Assembly: GCA_963614875.1 (NCBI GenBank)
Contig: CAVEFC010000025.1
Span: 1 to 21,967 of the forward strand
Direction of reading: 5' to 3'
DNA: 21,967 nucleotides
Source: CAG-841 sp963614875
GTDB taxonomy: Bacteria; Bacillota; Clostridia; Oscillospirales; CAG-272
The notes below the pieces were generated by a model, which was not told the DNA's origin, did no database searches, and saw only the letters and a list, made by a program, of their open reading frames with translations. Below are positions 1 through 6,585 of this stretch, piece by piece. Made by a program: the position numbers and the translations under genes. How positions within the stretch are numbered: position 1 is the first letter of the stretch; the number at the start of each line of letters is the position of its first letter.

Positions 1-60
1 GGGTCCCTTGTTGCGGTTACATTTTGACTCACAATTACTATTATACGAGGAGCAAAGCGT

Positions 61-1734
61 ATGAATATCAGAACCGATATAGAAATAGCTCAGGCGGCAG
101 AGCCGAAGCCTATATACGAAATAGCAAGGCTTGCCGGAATAGACGAAAAATATATCGAGCCTTACGGAAAAACAAAGGCGAAGATAGAGCTTTCGTTTCT
201 CGGGGAGAATCGGGCGGAAAAGGGAAAGCTTATACTTGTGACGGCGATAACGCCGACTCCCGCGGGCGAAGGAAAAACAACCACAACGATAGGTCTCGGC
301 GACGGACTGCGGAGAACGGGCAAAAAAGCGGTGCTTGCCCTGCGTGAGCCTTCGCTCGGGCCCGTGTTCGGAATAAAGGGCGGAGCTACCGGCGGCGGAT
401 ACGCGCAGGTCATACCGATGGAGGATATAAATCTGCATTTCACGGGCGATTTCCACGCGATAGGCGCGGCAAACAATCTTCTTGCCGCAATGCTTGACAA
501 TCACATATATCAGGGAAATGCGCTCGGAATAGATCCGAGAAAAATAACGTGGAAAAGATGCGTCGATATGAACGACCGTCAGCTTCGCTCCGTTATAGAC
601 GGCATCGGCGGTATGACGGGCGGCGTTCCGAGAGAGGACGGCTACGATATAACCGTAGCTTCGGAAATAATGGCTGTGTTCTGCCTTGCGACGTCGCTTT
701 CAGACCTTAAAGAGCGGCTTTCGAAAATAATAGTCGGCTATACTTATGACGACAAGCCCGTGACTGCGGGCGATCTTAAAGCCGCGGGCGCAATGACGGC
801 GCTCCTGAAGGACGCGCTCCGTCCGAACCTTGTTCAGACGCTCGAAGGCACTCCGGCGATAGTTCACGGCGGACCGTTTGCCAACATTGCTCACGGCTGC
901 AATTCCGTCATTGCGACGGAAACCGCGCTCAGACTCGGCGATTATGCCGTGACGGAAGCAGGCTTCGGTGCGGATCTCGGCGCGGAAAAGTTTTTTGACA
1001 TAAAATGTCGCGCGGCGGGCTTCAATCCGTCGGCGGTTGTTGTCGTTGCGACGGTAAGAGCGCTGAAAATGCACGGCGGCGCGGAAAAATCCGAGCTTTC
1101 AAGGGAAAATATCACGGCGCTTGAAAAGGGTATGCCGAATCTGCTTCGTCACGTTGCGAACATAAAAAACGTTTACGGACTTCCGTGCGTTGTTGCGGTG
1201 AACAGATTTCCCACGGATACGGAGGCGGAGCTTTCGGTTGTTATCGACGAGTGTAAAAAGCTCGGCGTAAACGCCGTGCTTTCGGAGGTATGGGAAAAAG
1301 GCGGAGAGGGCGGAGAGGCGCTCGCGCGAGAGGTTGTCCGCCTGTGCGATGAAAAAAGCCGGTTTGATTTTGCATACGATCTTGACCTCACGATAAAGGA
1401 AAAAACGGAGCAGATAGTGAAAAAGGTTTACGGCGGCGACGGAATCGTGCTTACGCCCAACGCCGAAAAACAGATAAAAAAGCTTGAAGCGCTCGGCTTC
1501 GGAAAGCTGCCCGTGTGCATTGCCAAAACCCAGTACAGCTTTTCGGACGATCCGAAAAAGCTCGGTGCACCCGAGCATTTCACGGTTACGGTAAAAAGCG
1601 TGAAGGTATCCGCCGGAGCGGGCTTTATCGTGGTTTTGACGGGAGATATAATGACAATGCCGGGACTTCCGAAGGTTCCCGCCGCGGAAAACATAGATGT
1701 TGACGAAAATGGAAAAATAACGGGACTTTTCTGA
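61..1734 (+). CDS. fhs: Formate--tetrahydrofolate ligase (10-formyl-THF synthetase)
   Basis: Cytoplasmic enzyme that makes 10-formyl-tetrahydrofolate from formate, tetrahydrofolate and ATP, feeding one-carbon metabolism (purines, formyl-Met; also the methyl branch of acetogenesis where present). The 557-residue length is normal for the family. Visible motifs: the nucleotide loop TPTPAGEGKTTTT (about residues 64-76), the family signature FGIKGGATGGGY just after it, and the second signature VATVRALKMHGG near residues 330-341. The ATG is preceded by GAGGAG at 47-52 with an 8-base spacer. No convincing promoter is visible in the 60 bases upstream, so the gene may be driven from outside the window. 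It ends at a terminator shared with the convergent small gene. No Wood-Ljungdahl genes are present here, so acetogenesis cannot be inferred. Identification is very secure. Confidence 0.97.
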   Translation: MNIRTDIEIAQAAEPKPIYEIARLAGIDEKYIEPYGKTKAKIELSFLGENRAEKGKLILVTAITPTPAGEGKTTTTIGLGDGLRRTGKKAVLALREPSLGPVFGIKGGATGGGYAQVIPMEDINLHFTGDFHAIGAANNLLAAMLDNHIYQGNALGIDPRKITWKRCVDMNDRQLRSVIDGIGGMTGGVPREDGYDITVASEIMAVFCLATSLSDLKERLSKIIVGYTYDDKPVTAGDLKAAGAMTALLKDALRPNLVQTLEGTPAIVHGGPFANIAHGCNSVIATETALRLGDYAVTEAGFGADLGAEKFFDIKCRAAGFNPSAVVVVATVRALKMHGGAEKSELSRENITALEKGMPNLLRHVANIKNVYGLPCVVAVNRFPTDTEAELSVVIDECKKLGVNAVLSEVWEKGGEGGEALAREVVRLCDEKSRFDFAYDLDLTIKEKTEQIVKKVYGGDGIVLTPNAEKQIKKLEALGFGKLPVCIAKTQYSFSDDPKKLGAPEHFTVTVKSVKVSAGAGFIVVLTGDIMTMPGLPKVPAAENIDVDENGKITGLF

Positions 1735-1747
1735 TTTGCGGAAAAGA

Positions 1748-1777
1748 AAAAGCGGCTCATTTTGAGCCGCTTTCTTT
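1748..1777. terminator. Bidirectional intrinsic terminator between fhs and the RHH gene
   Basis: Perfect stem AAGCGGCTCA (1750-1759) / TGAGCCGCTT (1763-1772) with a 3-base loop. It is flanked by A-rich sequence on the left and TTTCTTT on the right, so it can stop transcription from both convergent genes. The stop codon of the minus-strand gene lies inside the left arm. Confidence 0.85.
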
Positions 1778-1930
1778 ATCTTCTTTCTGATTTTTCGGTG
1801 TTGCACGTTCTTTCAGTATGAGGTTGATATACTGCGAAAGAGATCTGTCGTCCTTTTCGGCTTCGGCACGCAGAGCTTCAAGCAGATCGCCGTCAATGGT
1901 TATGCTGATTTTTTCTTTAAGAGGCCTCAT
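1757..1930 (-). CDS. Small ribbon-helix-helix (CopG/Arc-like) protein
   Basis: A 57-residue protein beginning MRPLKEKISITIDGDLLEAL. The KISITID strand, the helix DLLEALRAEAEKDDRSL and the second helix SQYINLILKERA match the ribbon-helix-helix fold of small DNA-binding repressors and antitoxins. The tail is charged and Lys/Glu-rich. The ATG at 1930 is chosen because GGTGAT lies 4 bases upstream (1935-1940); an upstream in-frame TTG at 1945 has no ribosome binding site. No toxin gene is adjacent, so an antitoxin role is not supported. Its promoter appears to overlap that of the divergent zinc-ribbon gene, which suggests autoregulation and possibly control of that gene (inference). Fold call fairly secure; target unknown. 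Confidence 0.75.
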   Translation of the reverse strand: MRPLKEKISITIDGDLLEALRAEAEKDDRSLSQYINLILKERATPKNQKEDKESGSK

Positions 1931-1963
1931 AAATATCACCGCCAAATATATTTATGACACAAT

Positions 1964-1994
1964 TTTATAATAAAATACGATTTTATATTGACAA
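1964..1994 (-). promoter_or_regulatory. Candidate promoter of the RHH gene
   Basis: On the minus strand TTGTCA (1994-1989) is followed after 19 bases by TATAAA (1969-1964). The start point would fall near 1957, about 26 bases before the ATG. The -35 box overlaps that of the plus-strand promoter TTGACA at 1988-1993. The spacer is longer than ideal, so this is tentative. Confidence 0.4.
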
Positions 1995-2016
1995 GTAAGA
2001 CAAAGTAGGATAAAAT
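1988..2016 (+). promoter_or_regulatory. Sigma-A-type promoter of the zinc-ribbon gene
   Basis: TTGACA at 1988-1993 and TAAAAT at 2011-2016, separated by exactly 17 bases. Transcription would start near 2023. A small TTGTC-GAAA-GACAA stem-loop (2021-2034) then sits at the very 5' end of the mRNA. The surrounding A/T-rich sequence carries related copies of a TAAAATA(C/A)GATT element at 1971 and 2011, possible sites for the divergent RHH protein. Confidence 0.7.
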
Positions 2017-2060
2017 AAGATTGTCGAAAGACAAAATATTTTGTAAGGAGAAGTAAAAAA

Positions 2061-2354
2061 ATGAAGTTTTGTTCACATTGCGGTCAACAGGTTGATGACG
2101 ATGCGGCTTTTTGCGCAAAATGCGGCTGCGCCATTGAGGAGGGCAGTAATGTCCAAACAAAAAATGCGCAAAAAGAAAACATCTACCTTGCGGTGCTTGG
2201 ATTTATTCTTCCCATCATAGGACTTATAGTGTATATTGCAAATGCAAGTTCTTGCCCGCAAAAAGCCAGAAGCGCGGGAAGAGGCGCTCTTATGGGATTT
2301 GTGCTTCTTCCGCCGCTTATTTATTTATTGGTGACACGAATTATATTAAGATAA
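2061..2354 (+). CDS. Zinc-ribbon membrane protein, hypothetical
   Basis: A 97-residue protein with an N-terminal zinc ribbon: CSHC at residues 4-7 and CAKC at 18-21, the common CxxC-x10-CxxC form. A polar linker follows, then two hydrophobic segments, about residues 41-63 (IYLAVLGFILPIIGLIVYI) and 75-95 (GALMGFVLLPPLIYLLVTRI). The ribbon is probably cytoplasmic, with both ends inside. AAGGAG at about 2044-2049 gives a strong ribosome binding site. Proteins of this plan are widespread in Firmicutes, with no specific function I can assign. It lies alone, divergent from the RHH gene, under its own promoter. Confidence 0.8.
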   Translation: MKFCSHCGQQVDDDAAFCAKCGCAIEEGSNVQTKNAQKENIYLAVLGFILPIIGLIVYIANASSCPQKARSAGRGALMGFVLLPPLIYLLVTRIILR

Positions 2355-2371
2355 CATAGGTCTGTTACATA

Positions 2372-2427
2372 TTAAAAAAACAAGCCCTTCACATCGCAGA
2401 TAGATTCTTTGCGATACGAGGGGCTTG
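2372..2427 (-). terminator. Long imperfect hairpin, minus-strand terminator
   Basis: Arms 2381-2398 and 2410-2427 pair over 18 positions with two mismatches and one G-U pair; the outer CAAGCCC/GGGCTTG and inner ATCGCA/TGCGAT blocks are perfect. In the minus direction the stem runs into a seven-T tract (plus-strand As 2374-2380). In the plus direction it is followed only by TTATATAA. It stands just beyond a second terminator (2441-2472), giving msmX two in tandem. Confidence 0.7.
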
Positions 2428-2440
2428 TTATATAATGAGA

Positions 2441-2472
2441 AAAACCGCTCGTCCGGACTGACGAGCGGTTTT
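2441..2472. terminator. Bidirectional intrinsic terminator between zinc-ribbon gene and msmX
   Basis: Perfect 13-base stem AAAACCGCTCGTC (2441-2453) / GACGAGCGGTTTT (2460-2472) with loop CGGACT. A/T ends on both sides let it act for both converging genes; it lies 10 bases beyond the msmX stop codon. Confidence 0.85.
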
Positions 2473-2482
2473 ATATTTTCGA

Positions 2483-3679
2483 TTATTCTTCTTCGGGAAG
2501 CTCGCTCTTGAATACTATGCGCTTCTCGGTTTCTTTATCGAACAGGTGCATACGCGCCGTGTCGATCGCAACCGTGATTGTATCTCCGTTGCGCGCAGTG
2601 GATCTGGGCGATACGCGAGCCGTGAGCTTCTGCTCGCCGGAACGGTCGATAACCATATTTTTCTTCGAAGCGAGTTCTTCGTCGACAACAACTCTGTTCG
2701 CAATGAGGTAGAGAAGTATTTCGGAGCCCATAAGCTCTGTAACGTCAACATATGCTTCAAAGGAAGAATCCTTGAGAGCCGCGATCTGCATGGGAGTATC
2801 GACGATACATTCGGGACGGACGCCCGCGATGATTTCCTTGCCGATGTAGGGCTTGAGCTCTTCGCTGTTGCCTTTTTCTTCGGGGAGCTTGATTGAAATA
2901 TCGCCGAATTTGAGGTAAACGCCGTCGTCCTTTTTCACAAGCTTGCCGTTGATGAAGTTCATCTGAGGCGTACCGATAAAGCCTGCAACGAAGAGGTTTA
3001 CGGGCGAATCGTAAAGGTTCTGAGGAGAGTCAACCTGCTGAATGATACCGTCCTTCATAACTACGATACGGGTAGCCATTGTCATAGCCTCTACCTGATC
3101 GTGCGTAACGTAGATAAACGTTGCACCGAGCTTGTGGTGAAGCTTTGTGATTTCTGTTCTCATTGCCGCACGAAGCTTTGCGTCAAGGTTTGAGAGAGGC
3201 TCGTCGAGAAGGAATACCTTAGGATTACGAACGATTGCACGGCCGAGAGCAACACGCTGTTTCTGACCGCCGGAAAGAGCCTTGGGGTGTCTGTCAAGCA
3301 GGTGAGAAATGTCAAGAATTCTTGCAGCTTCTTCAACCTTGCGCTTGATTTCTTCCTTCGGTACTTTACGAAGTTTAAGACCGAACGCCATATTGTCGAA
3401 AACGGTCATATGCGGATAAAGAGCGTAGTTCTGGAACACCATCGCTATATCTCTGTCCTTGGGGGCAACGTCGTTTACAAGACGGTCGCCTATAAAGAGT
3501 TCGCCTTCGGTTATTTCTTCAAGACCTGCGATCATTCTGAGGGTTGTGGATTTACCGCAGCCCGAAGGTCCTACGAAGATTATGAATTCCGTATCTCTGA
3601 CTTCAAGGCAGAAGTCAGATACGGCGGTAACACCGCCCGGATATTTTTTGTAGATGTGTCTGAGTGATAAACTTGCCAT
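2483..3679 (-). CDS. msmX: Multi-sugar ABC transporter ATP-binding subunit (MsmX/UgpC/MalK type)
   Basis: Cytoplasmic ATPase that powers CUT1-class carbohydrate importers. With the ATG at 3679 (GGAG six bases upstream) it has 398 residues; an upstream in-frame TTG at 3703 lacks a ribosome binding site. Visible parts: Walker A GPSGCGKST at 37-45, Q-loop VFQ at 81-83, signature LSGGQKQ at 135-141, Walker B VFLLDEP from 155, and the switch His in YVTHDQ near 193. A regulatory OB/TOBE-like C-terminal half follows (from about 230). The N-terminal half resembles B. subtilis MsmX closely. No permease or sugar-binding gene lies nearby. This fits a shared ATPase serving several importers, as known for MsmX (role inferred). 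It has its own leader and tandem terminators. Confidence 0.93.
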   Translation of the reverse strand: MASLSLRHIYKKYPGGVTAVSDFCLEVRDTEFIIFVGPSGCGKSTTLRMIAGLEEITEGELFIGDRLVNDVAPKDRDIAMVFQNYALYPHMTVFDNMAFGLKLRKVPKEEIKRKVEEAARILDISHLLDRHPKALSGGQKQRVALGRAIVRNPKVFLLDEPLSNLDAKLRAAMRTEITKLHHKLGATFIYVTHDQVEAMTMATRIVVMKDGIIQQVDSPQNLYDSPVNLFVAGFIGTPQMNFINGKLVKKDDGVYLKFGDISIKLPEEKGNSEELKPYIGKEIIAGVRPECIVDTPMQIAALKDSSFEAYVDVTELMGSEILLYLIANRVVVDEELASKKNMVIDRSGEQKLTARVSPRSTARNGDTITVAIDTARMHLFDKETEKRIVFKSELPEEE

Positions 3680-3719
3680 TATTGACTCCGATCCCGGCGA
3701 CAAAACGAGATTTATTTTT

Positions 3720-3787
3720 ACATCTTCCAGCCGCCGATGGAAGATGTTTTTACGCAGTGCGATAAAAAACCGTCCTCTGCGTAAAAA
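3720..3787 (-). other. Two stem-loops in the msmX 5' leader
   Basis: First inverted repeat: ACATCTTCCA (3720-3729) / TGGAAGATGT (3738-3747), 10 perfect pairs, 8-base loop. Second: TTTTTACGCAG (3747-3757) / CTGCGTAAAAA (3777-3787), 11 perfect pairs, 19-base loop. Both would lie in the untranslated leader of msmX, 40-110 bases before its ATG. Neither is followed by a U-tract in the minus direction, so they are not simple terminators for msmX. The first is followed by TTTTTA on the plus strand, where no gene precedes it. Function unknown. Confidence 0.6.
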
Positions 3788-3798
3788 ATTACAAATAT

Positions 3799-3807
3799 AT
3801 TATAGCA
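3799..3807 (-). promoter_or_regulatory. Extended -10 promoter of msmX
   Basis: TGCTATAAT on the minus strand (3807-3799) is a perfect extended -10 element. The -35 region is poor, which is typical when TGN is present. The start point would be near 3792, giving a leader of about 110 bases that contains both stem-loops. The rest of 3808-3946 is A/T-rich and holds nothing I can identify. Confidence 0.55.
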
Positions 3808-3946
3808 AAAAGCGATATATAATGAAAGAGTTTATTCATCCAAAGTTTCAAAATATTATTTGTGAAAATTGCACAAATGAAGCCATACAAACAAAAAAAT
3901 CGTGCCGGAAAATCGAATGCTTCTAATTTATTATAAAGAATTTGCG

Positions 3947-4657
3947 TCAGAGCGGAGCGTTTTCAAGCTTTGCTTCTTCGTCTGCTGTGAGAGGACGAAA
4001 TTCACCCTCGGCAAGCTTTGCGTCAAGCGGAATGCCTGCAAACGCGGTGCGCGAAAGCGAGGTTATTTCCGAGCCTACTGCATGGAACATACGCTTTATC
4101 TGATGAAATTTTCCTTCGGATATCGTTATGTGTCCGCTTTTTCCGTCATCGGATACCGAAAGCTTTGCGGGCTTTGTAAGAGCTTTTTCTCCTATATCGA
4201 CGCCTTCCTCAAGCTTTGCCGTCTGCTCCGGCGATATGGGCGGAGAGCAGGTGAAAAAATATGTTTTCGCAACGTGATATTTCGGCGAAAGAAGTCTGTG
4301 CGCAAGCTGACCGTTGTTTGTAAGTATAAGAAGTCCCGTGGTGTCGATGTCAAGACGTCCGCAGGGGAAAAGTCCGAGCCGGCGGAGATTTTCGGGCAAA
4401 AGCTCAAGGACGGTTTTCTTGCGCGGATCGTCGGTGGAGCTTATATATCCGGACGGCTTGTTCATCATTATATAGGTGAATTTTCTGTATATCACCGTCG
4501 CGCCGCAAAAGACCACGGCGTCGGCTTCTTCGTTTATCTGAACGGAGGTGTCCTTTACGACAGCGCCGTTTACCGTGACGGCGCCCGCCCTTGCGGCTTT
4601 TTTGCTTTCGCTTCTTGTTGCGGTGCCCGTGACCGTGAGAAATTTATCAAGACGCAT
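3947..4657 (-). CDS. rsuA: RsuA-family pseudouridine synthase (probably 16S rRNA)
   Basis: Converts a specific rRNA uridine to pseudouridine. The 236-residue protein starts with an S4 RNA-binding domain (MRLDKFLTV... VTVNG, residues 1-47). The catalytic domain follows: MMNKPSGYISS (64-74), the active-site motif GRLDIDTTGLL with catalytic Asp103, KYHVAKTY, and the C-terminal EGKFHQIKRMF loop. The short length and lack of a long tail fit RsuA (16S position 516 in E. coli) better than RluB, but the target cannot be read from sequence. The ATG has GGAG 9 bases upstream. It follows sigG on the same strand but has its own promoter beyond the sigG terminator. No clear terminator is visible after its stop. 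Confidence 0.88.
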   Translation of the reverse strand: MRLDKFLTVTGTATRSESKKAARAGAVTVNGAVVKDTSVQINEEADAVVFCGATVIYRKFTYIMMNKPSGYISSTDDPRKKTVLELLPENLRRLGLFPCGRLDIDTTGLLILTNNGQLAHRLLSPKYHVAKTYFFTCSPPISPEQTAKLEEGVDIGEKALTKPAKLSVSDDGKSGHITISEGKFHQIKRMFHAVGSEITSLSRTAFAGIPLDAKLAEGEFRPLTADEEAKLENAPL

Positions 4658-4686
4658 AATTTTTCTCCGAAAAGTAATATATGCTT

Positions 4687-4715
4687 ATTTTATCACGGCG
4701 CGCGACGCTTGTAAA
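4687..4715 (-). promoter_or_regulatory. Sigma-A-type promoter of the rsuA gene
   Basis: TTTACA (4715-4710) and TAAAAT (4692-4687) on the minus strand with a 17-base spacer; each box has five of six consensus bases. The start point falls near 4680, about 23 bases before the ATG and just beyond the sigG terminator. Confidence 0.65.
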
Positions 4716-4728
4716 GTGAATTTGCCGC

Positions 4729-4769
4729 AAAAAAATTCATCTCTCCGCCGCAAAGGGCAGAGAGATGAA
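4729..4769 (-). terminator. Intrinsic terminator of sigG
   Basis: Perfect 10-base stem TTCATCTCTC (4736-4745) / GAGAGATGAA (4760-4769) with a 14-base loop. In the minus direction it is followed by seven Ts (As at 4729-4735). It begins 13 bases after the sigG stop codon. Confidence 0.9.
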
Positions 4770-4782
4770 CAAGGGGCTGAGG

Positions 4783-5556
4783 CTATATCTGTTTTCGTAT
4801 TCTGTCGAGCGCGCCCTTTTCTATGCGCGACACCTGCGCCTGAGATATGCCGATTTCGTCGGCTATTTCCATCTGTGTTTTTCCTCTGAAAAAACGCATC
4901 GATATTATCGAGCGTTCGCGCTCCGAAAGACGCTTCATCGCCTCGCCCACGGCTATGTTGTCTATCCACGCCTCGTCGTTTTCCTTTTCGTCGCTTATCT
5001 GATCCATAAGATAAAGCGCGTCGCCTCCCTCGCTGAACACAGGCTCATAAAGCGAAAGCGGAGTCGTTATCGAGGTCAGCGCCTCCGTTACAGCGGCAGG
5101 CTCGGCTTCAAGCTCTGCGGCGATCTCGGCGTCGGTCGGATCGCGCGACAGCCGTAGCGAAAGCTCTTCTTTTACTCGAAGCGCACGGTATGCAAGATCG
5201 CGCTGACTGCGGCTGACTCTTATCATACTGTTGTCGCGCAGATATCTGCGTATTTCGCCTATTATCATCGGGACGGCATAGGTGCTGAATTTAACGCCTA
5301 CGTCAAGGTCAAAATTGTCTATTGCCTTTATCAGCCCGATACAGCCGACCTGAAAAAGATCGTCGGCGTCCTCTCCGCGTCCGCCGAACCGCTGGATTAT
5401 GCTCAGCACAAGACGCATATTTCCGGAAATAAGCTCCTCGCGGGCGCGCATATCGCCGTTTTTCGACCTTCTCAGAAGCTCGTTTTTTTCTTCCGCGGTA
5501 AGAGTTTTCAGCTTTGAGGTATTTACTCCGCAAAGCTCGACTTTGTTATAGTACAT
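4783..5556 (-). CDS. sigG: RNA polymerase sporulation sigma factor SigG
   Basis: Late forespore sigma factor that directs transcription after engulfment (spore-protective proteins, germination genes). The 257-residue length is normal. The start MYYNKVELCGVNTSKLK matches the distinctive SigG N-terminus (NKVEICGVDTSKL in B. subtilis). Region 2 is strongly conserved: DDLFQVGCIGLIKAIDNFD and KFSTYAVPMIIGEIRRYLRD. The region 4 helix-turn-helix is TQMEIADEIGISQAQVSR near residues 226-243. GGGAG lies 9 bases before the ATG. In B. subtilis sigG follows spoIIG; here it stands alone, with rsuA downstream behind a terminator. A sigma-F-like promoter lies upstream. The gene is strong evidence of sporulation ability. 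Confidence 0.96.
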   Translation of the reverse strand: MYYNKVELCGVNTSKLKTLTAEEKNELLRRSKNGDMRAREELISGNMRLVLSIIQRFGGRGEDADDLFQVGCIGLIKAIDNFDLDVGVKFSTYAVPMIIGEIRRYLRDNSMIRVSRSQRDLAYRALRVKEELSLRLSRDPTDAEIAAELEAEPAAVTEALTSITTPLSLYEPVFSEGGDALYLMDQISDEKENDEAWIDNIAVGEAMKRLSERERSIISMRFFRGKTQMEIADEIGISQAQVSRIEKGALDRIRKQI

Positions 5557-5598
5557 TTTTCGTTTCTCCCAAAAGCAACTGTATTTTTCCGTCGAAAT

Positions 5599-5629
5599 AA
5601 GTATTGCCGATGTCGGTTTTTGTTTATTC
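5599..5629 (-). promoter_or_regulatory. Candidate sigma-F-type promoter of sigG
   Basis: On the minus strand GGCAATACTT (5608-5599) fits the B. subtilis sigma-F -10 consensus GGNRANAMTW at every position. GAATA (5629-5625) fits four of five bases of the -35 consensus GYWTA, with a 16-base spacer. Transcription would start near 5593, about 36 bases before the ATG. sigG is known to be sigma-F-dependent in Bacillus; the use of the same consensus here is inferred. Confidence 0.5.
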
Positions 5630-5711
5630 AGAGAAACGTATGCAACATATTTCCAATTTTTTATTCTTTTTGCGACATATAAAATTTAACAATTAAATAT
5701 TGAATTACTTA

Positions 5712-5740
5712 TTGAAAAACGTCCGGAGGTTTGATATTAT
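5712..5740 (+). promoter_or_regulatory. Sigma-A-type promoter of the ttcA-like gene
   Basis: TTGAAA (5712-5717) and TATTAT (5735-5740) with a 17-base spacer. The start point would be near 5747. An AGGAGG-like GGAGG at 5725-5729 lies inside the spacer and therefore cannot be a ribosome binding site of this mRNA. This excludes the upstream TTG at 5744 as start. Confidence 0.65.
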
Positions 5741-5773
5741 ATATTGGAAATGCGAAAATACGGAGTACTTTTA

Positions 5774-6535
5774 ATGAAAGGTCAGAAACGTCTTTTAAGC
5801 TTTGCAAGGCGGGCTTGCGATGACTACAATATGATATCCCCGGGAGATACGGTCGCCGTGGGACTTTCGGGAGGGAAGGATTCGCTTGCGCTGCTTTATA
5901 CGATGGCGGAGCTGCGCAGATTTTATCCAATTCCGTTCAGACTTATCGCCGTGACGATAGATATGCGCTTTGATGAGATCGGAAAGGAAAGGGCGGATTT
6001 TACGCCGATAGAAAAGCTCTGCCGCGAGCTTGACGTGGAATATCACATAGAGCCTTCAAACATTGCAAAAATAGTGTTCGATATAAGAAAGGAAAGCAAT
6101 CCGTGTTCGCTGTGCGCAAAGCTGCGCCGCGGGATGCTGTGCGATACGGCGAAAAAGCTCGGCGCAAACAAAATCGCGCTCGGGCATCACTTTGATGACG
6201 CCGTGCAGACTTTTATGCTCAATCTTTTCTACGAGGGCAGACTCGGCTGTTTTTCTCCCGTGACGTATCTTGACCGCTCGGACGTTACCGTCATCAGACC
6301 GTTTATCTACGCGCAGGAAAAGGATCTCGGTTATTTTACGTCCAATGCGCAGCTTCCCGTCGTCGAATCGGAATGTCCGGCAAACAAAAAAACGGAAAGA
6401 GAAGAGATGAAATCGCTTCTTATATCGCTTGAAAGAGAAAACAAAGGTCTGCGCCACAGAATATTCGGCGCAATGCAGAAAGCCGGAATAGACGGCTACA
6501 AGGAAGCAAAGCTCAAGGAATACGACGACGAATAA
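5774..6535 (+). CDS. ttcA: TtcA-family tRNA 2-thiolation protein (PP-loop ATPase)
   Basis: Adenylates a tRNA cytidine and transfers sulfur, making 2-thiocytidine at position 32 in characterised TtcA proteins. The 253-residue version from ATG 5774 is preferred: GGAG at 5762-5765 lies 8 bases upstream, and an upstream TTG (5744) and ATG (5750) fall at the predicted transcription start. PP-loop SGGKDS at residues 32-37. CSLC at 111-114 followed by AKLRRG, plus Cys201 in ESECPANKKTER, give three cysteines spaced like the Fe-S ligands of E. coli TtcA (122, 125, 222). LGHHFDD is the usual family motif near 136-142. A related family member with another tRNA target is possible. It probably shares its mRNA with the small gene downstream. 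Confidence 0.85.
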   Translation: MKGQKRLLSFARRACDDYNMISPGDTVAVGLSGGKDSLALLYTMAELRRFYPIPFRLIAVTIDMRFDEIGKERADFTPIEKLCRELDVEYHIEPSNIAKIVFDIRKESNPCSLCAKLRRGMLCDTAKKLGANKIALGHHFDDAVQTFMLNLFYEGRLGCFSPVTYLDRSDVTVIRPFIYAQEKDLGYFTSNAQLPVVESECPANKKTEREEMKSLLISLERENKGLRHRIFGAMQKAGIDGYKEAKLKEYDDE

Positions 6536-6585
6536 AAATTTCCGGAGCGGGAAAAGCTACGATAAAACGGCTTTCGGAGATTATT

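Noticed and set aside
61..1734. Wood-Ljungdahl (acetogenesis) cluster inferred from fhs
   Set aside because: None of the other pathway genes is adjacent, and fhs alone is common in non-acetogens.
1099..1806. Minus-strand open frame of 235 codons opposite fhs
   Set aside because: Antisense to conserved fhs sequence, basic composition, no ribosome binding site; it also runs over the shared terminator.
1757..1930. Toxin-antitoxin system based on the RHH protein
   Set aside because: No partner toxin frame overlaps or adjoins it; the neighbours are fhs and a zinc-ribbon membrane protein.
3902..4714. Plus-strand open frame of 270 codons across the rsuA gene
   Set aside because: Antisense to a well-supported pseudouridine synthase; Arg/Cys-rich composition typical of a shadow frame, and it spans the rsuA promoter.
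5725..5749. GGAGG at 5725-5729 as ribosome binding site for a TTG start at 5744
   Set aside because: It lies in the spacer of a TTGAAA-17-TATTAT promoter and is 14 bases from the TTG. ATG 5774 has a well-placed GGAG and a better family N-terminus.
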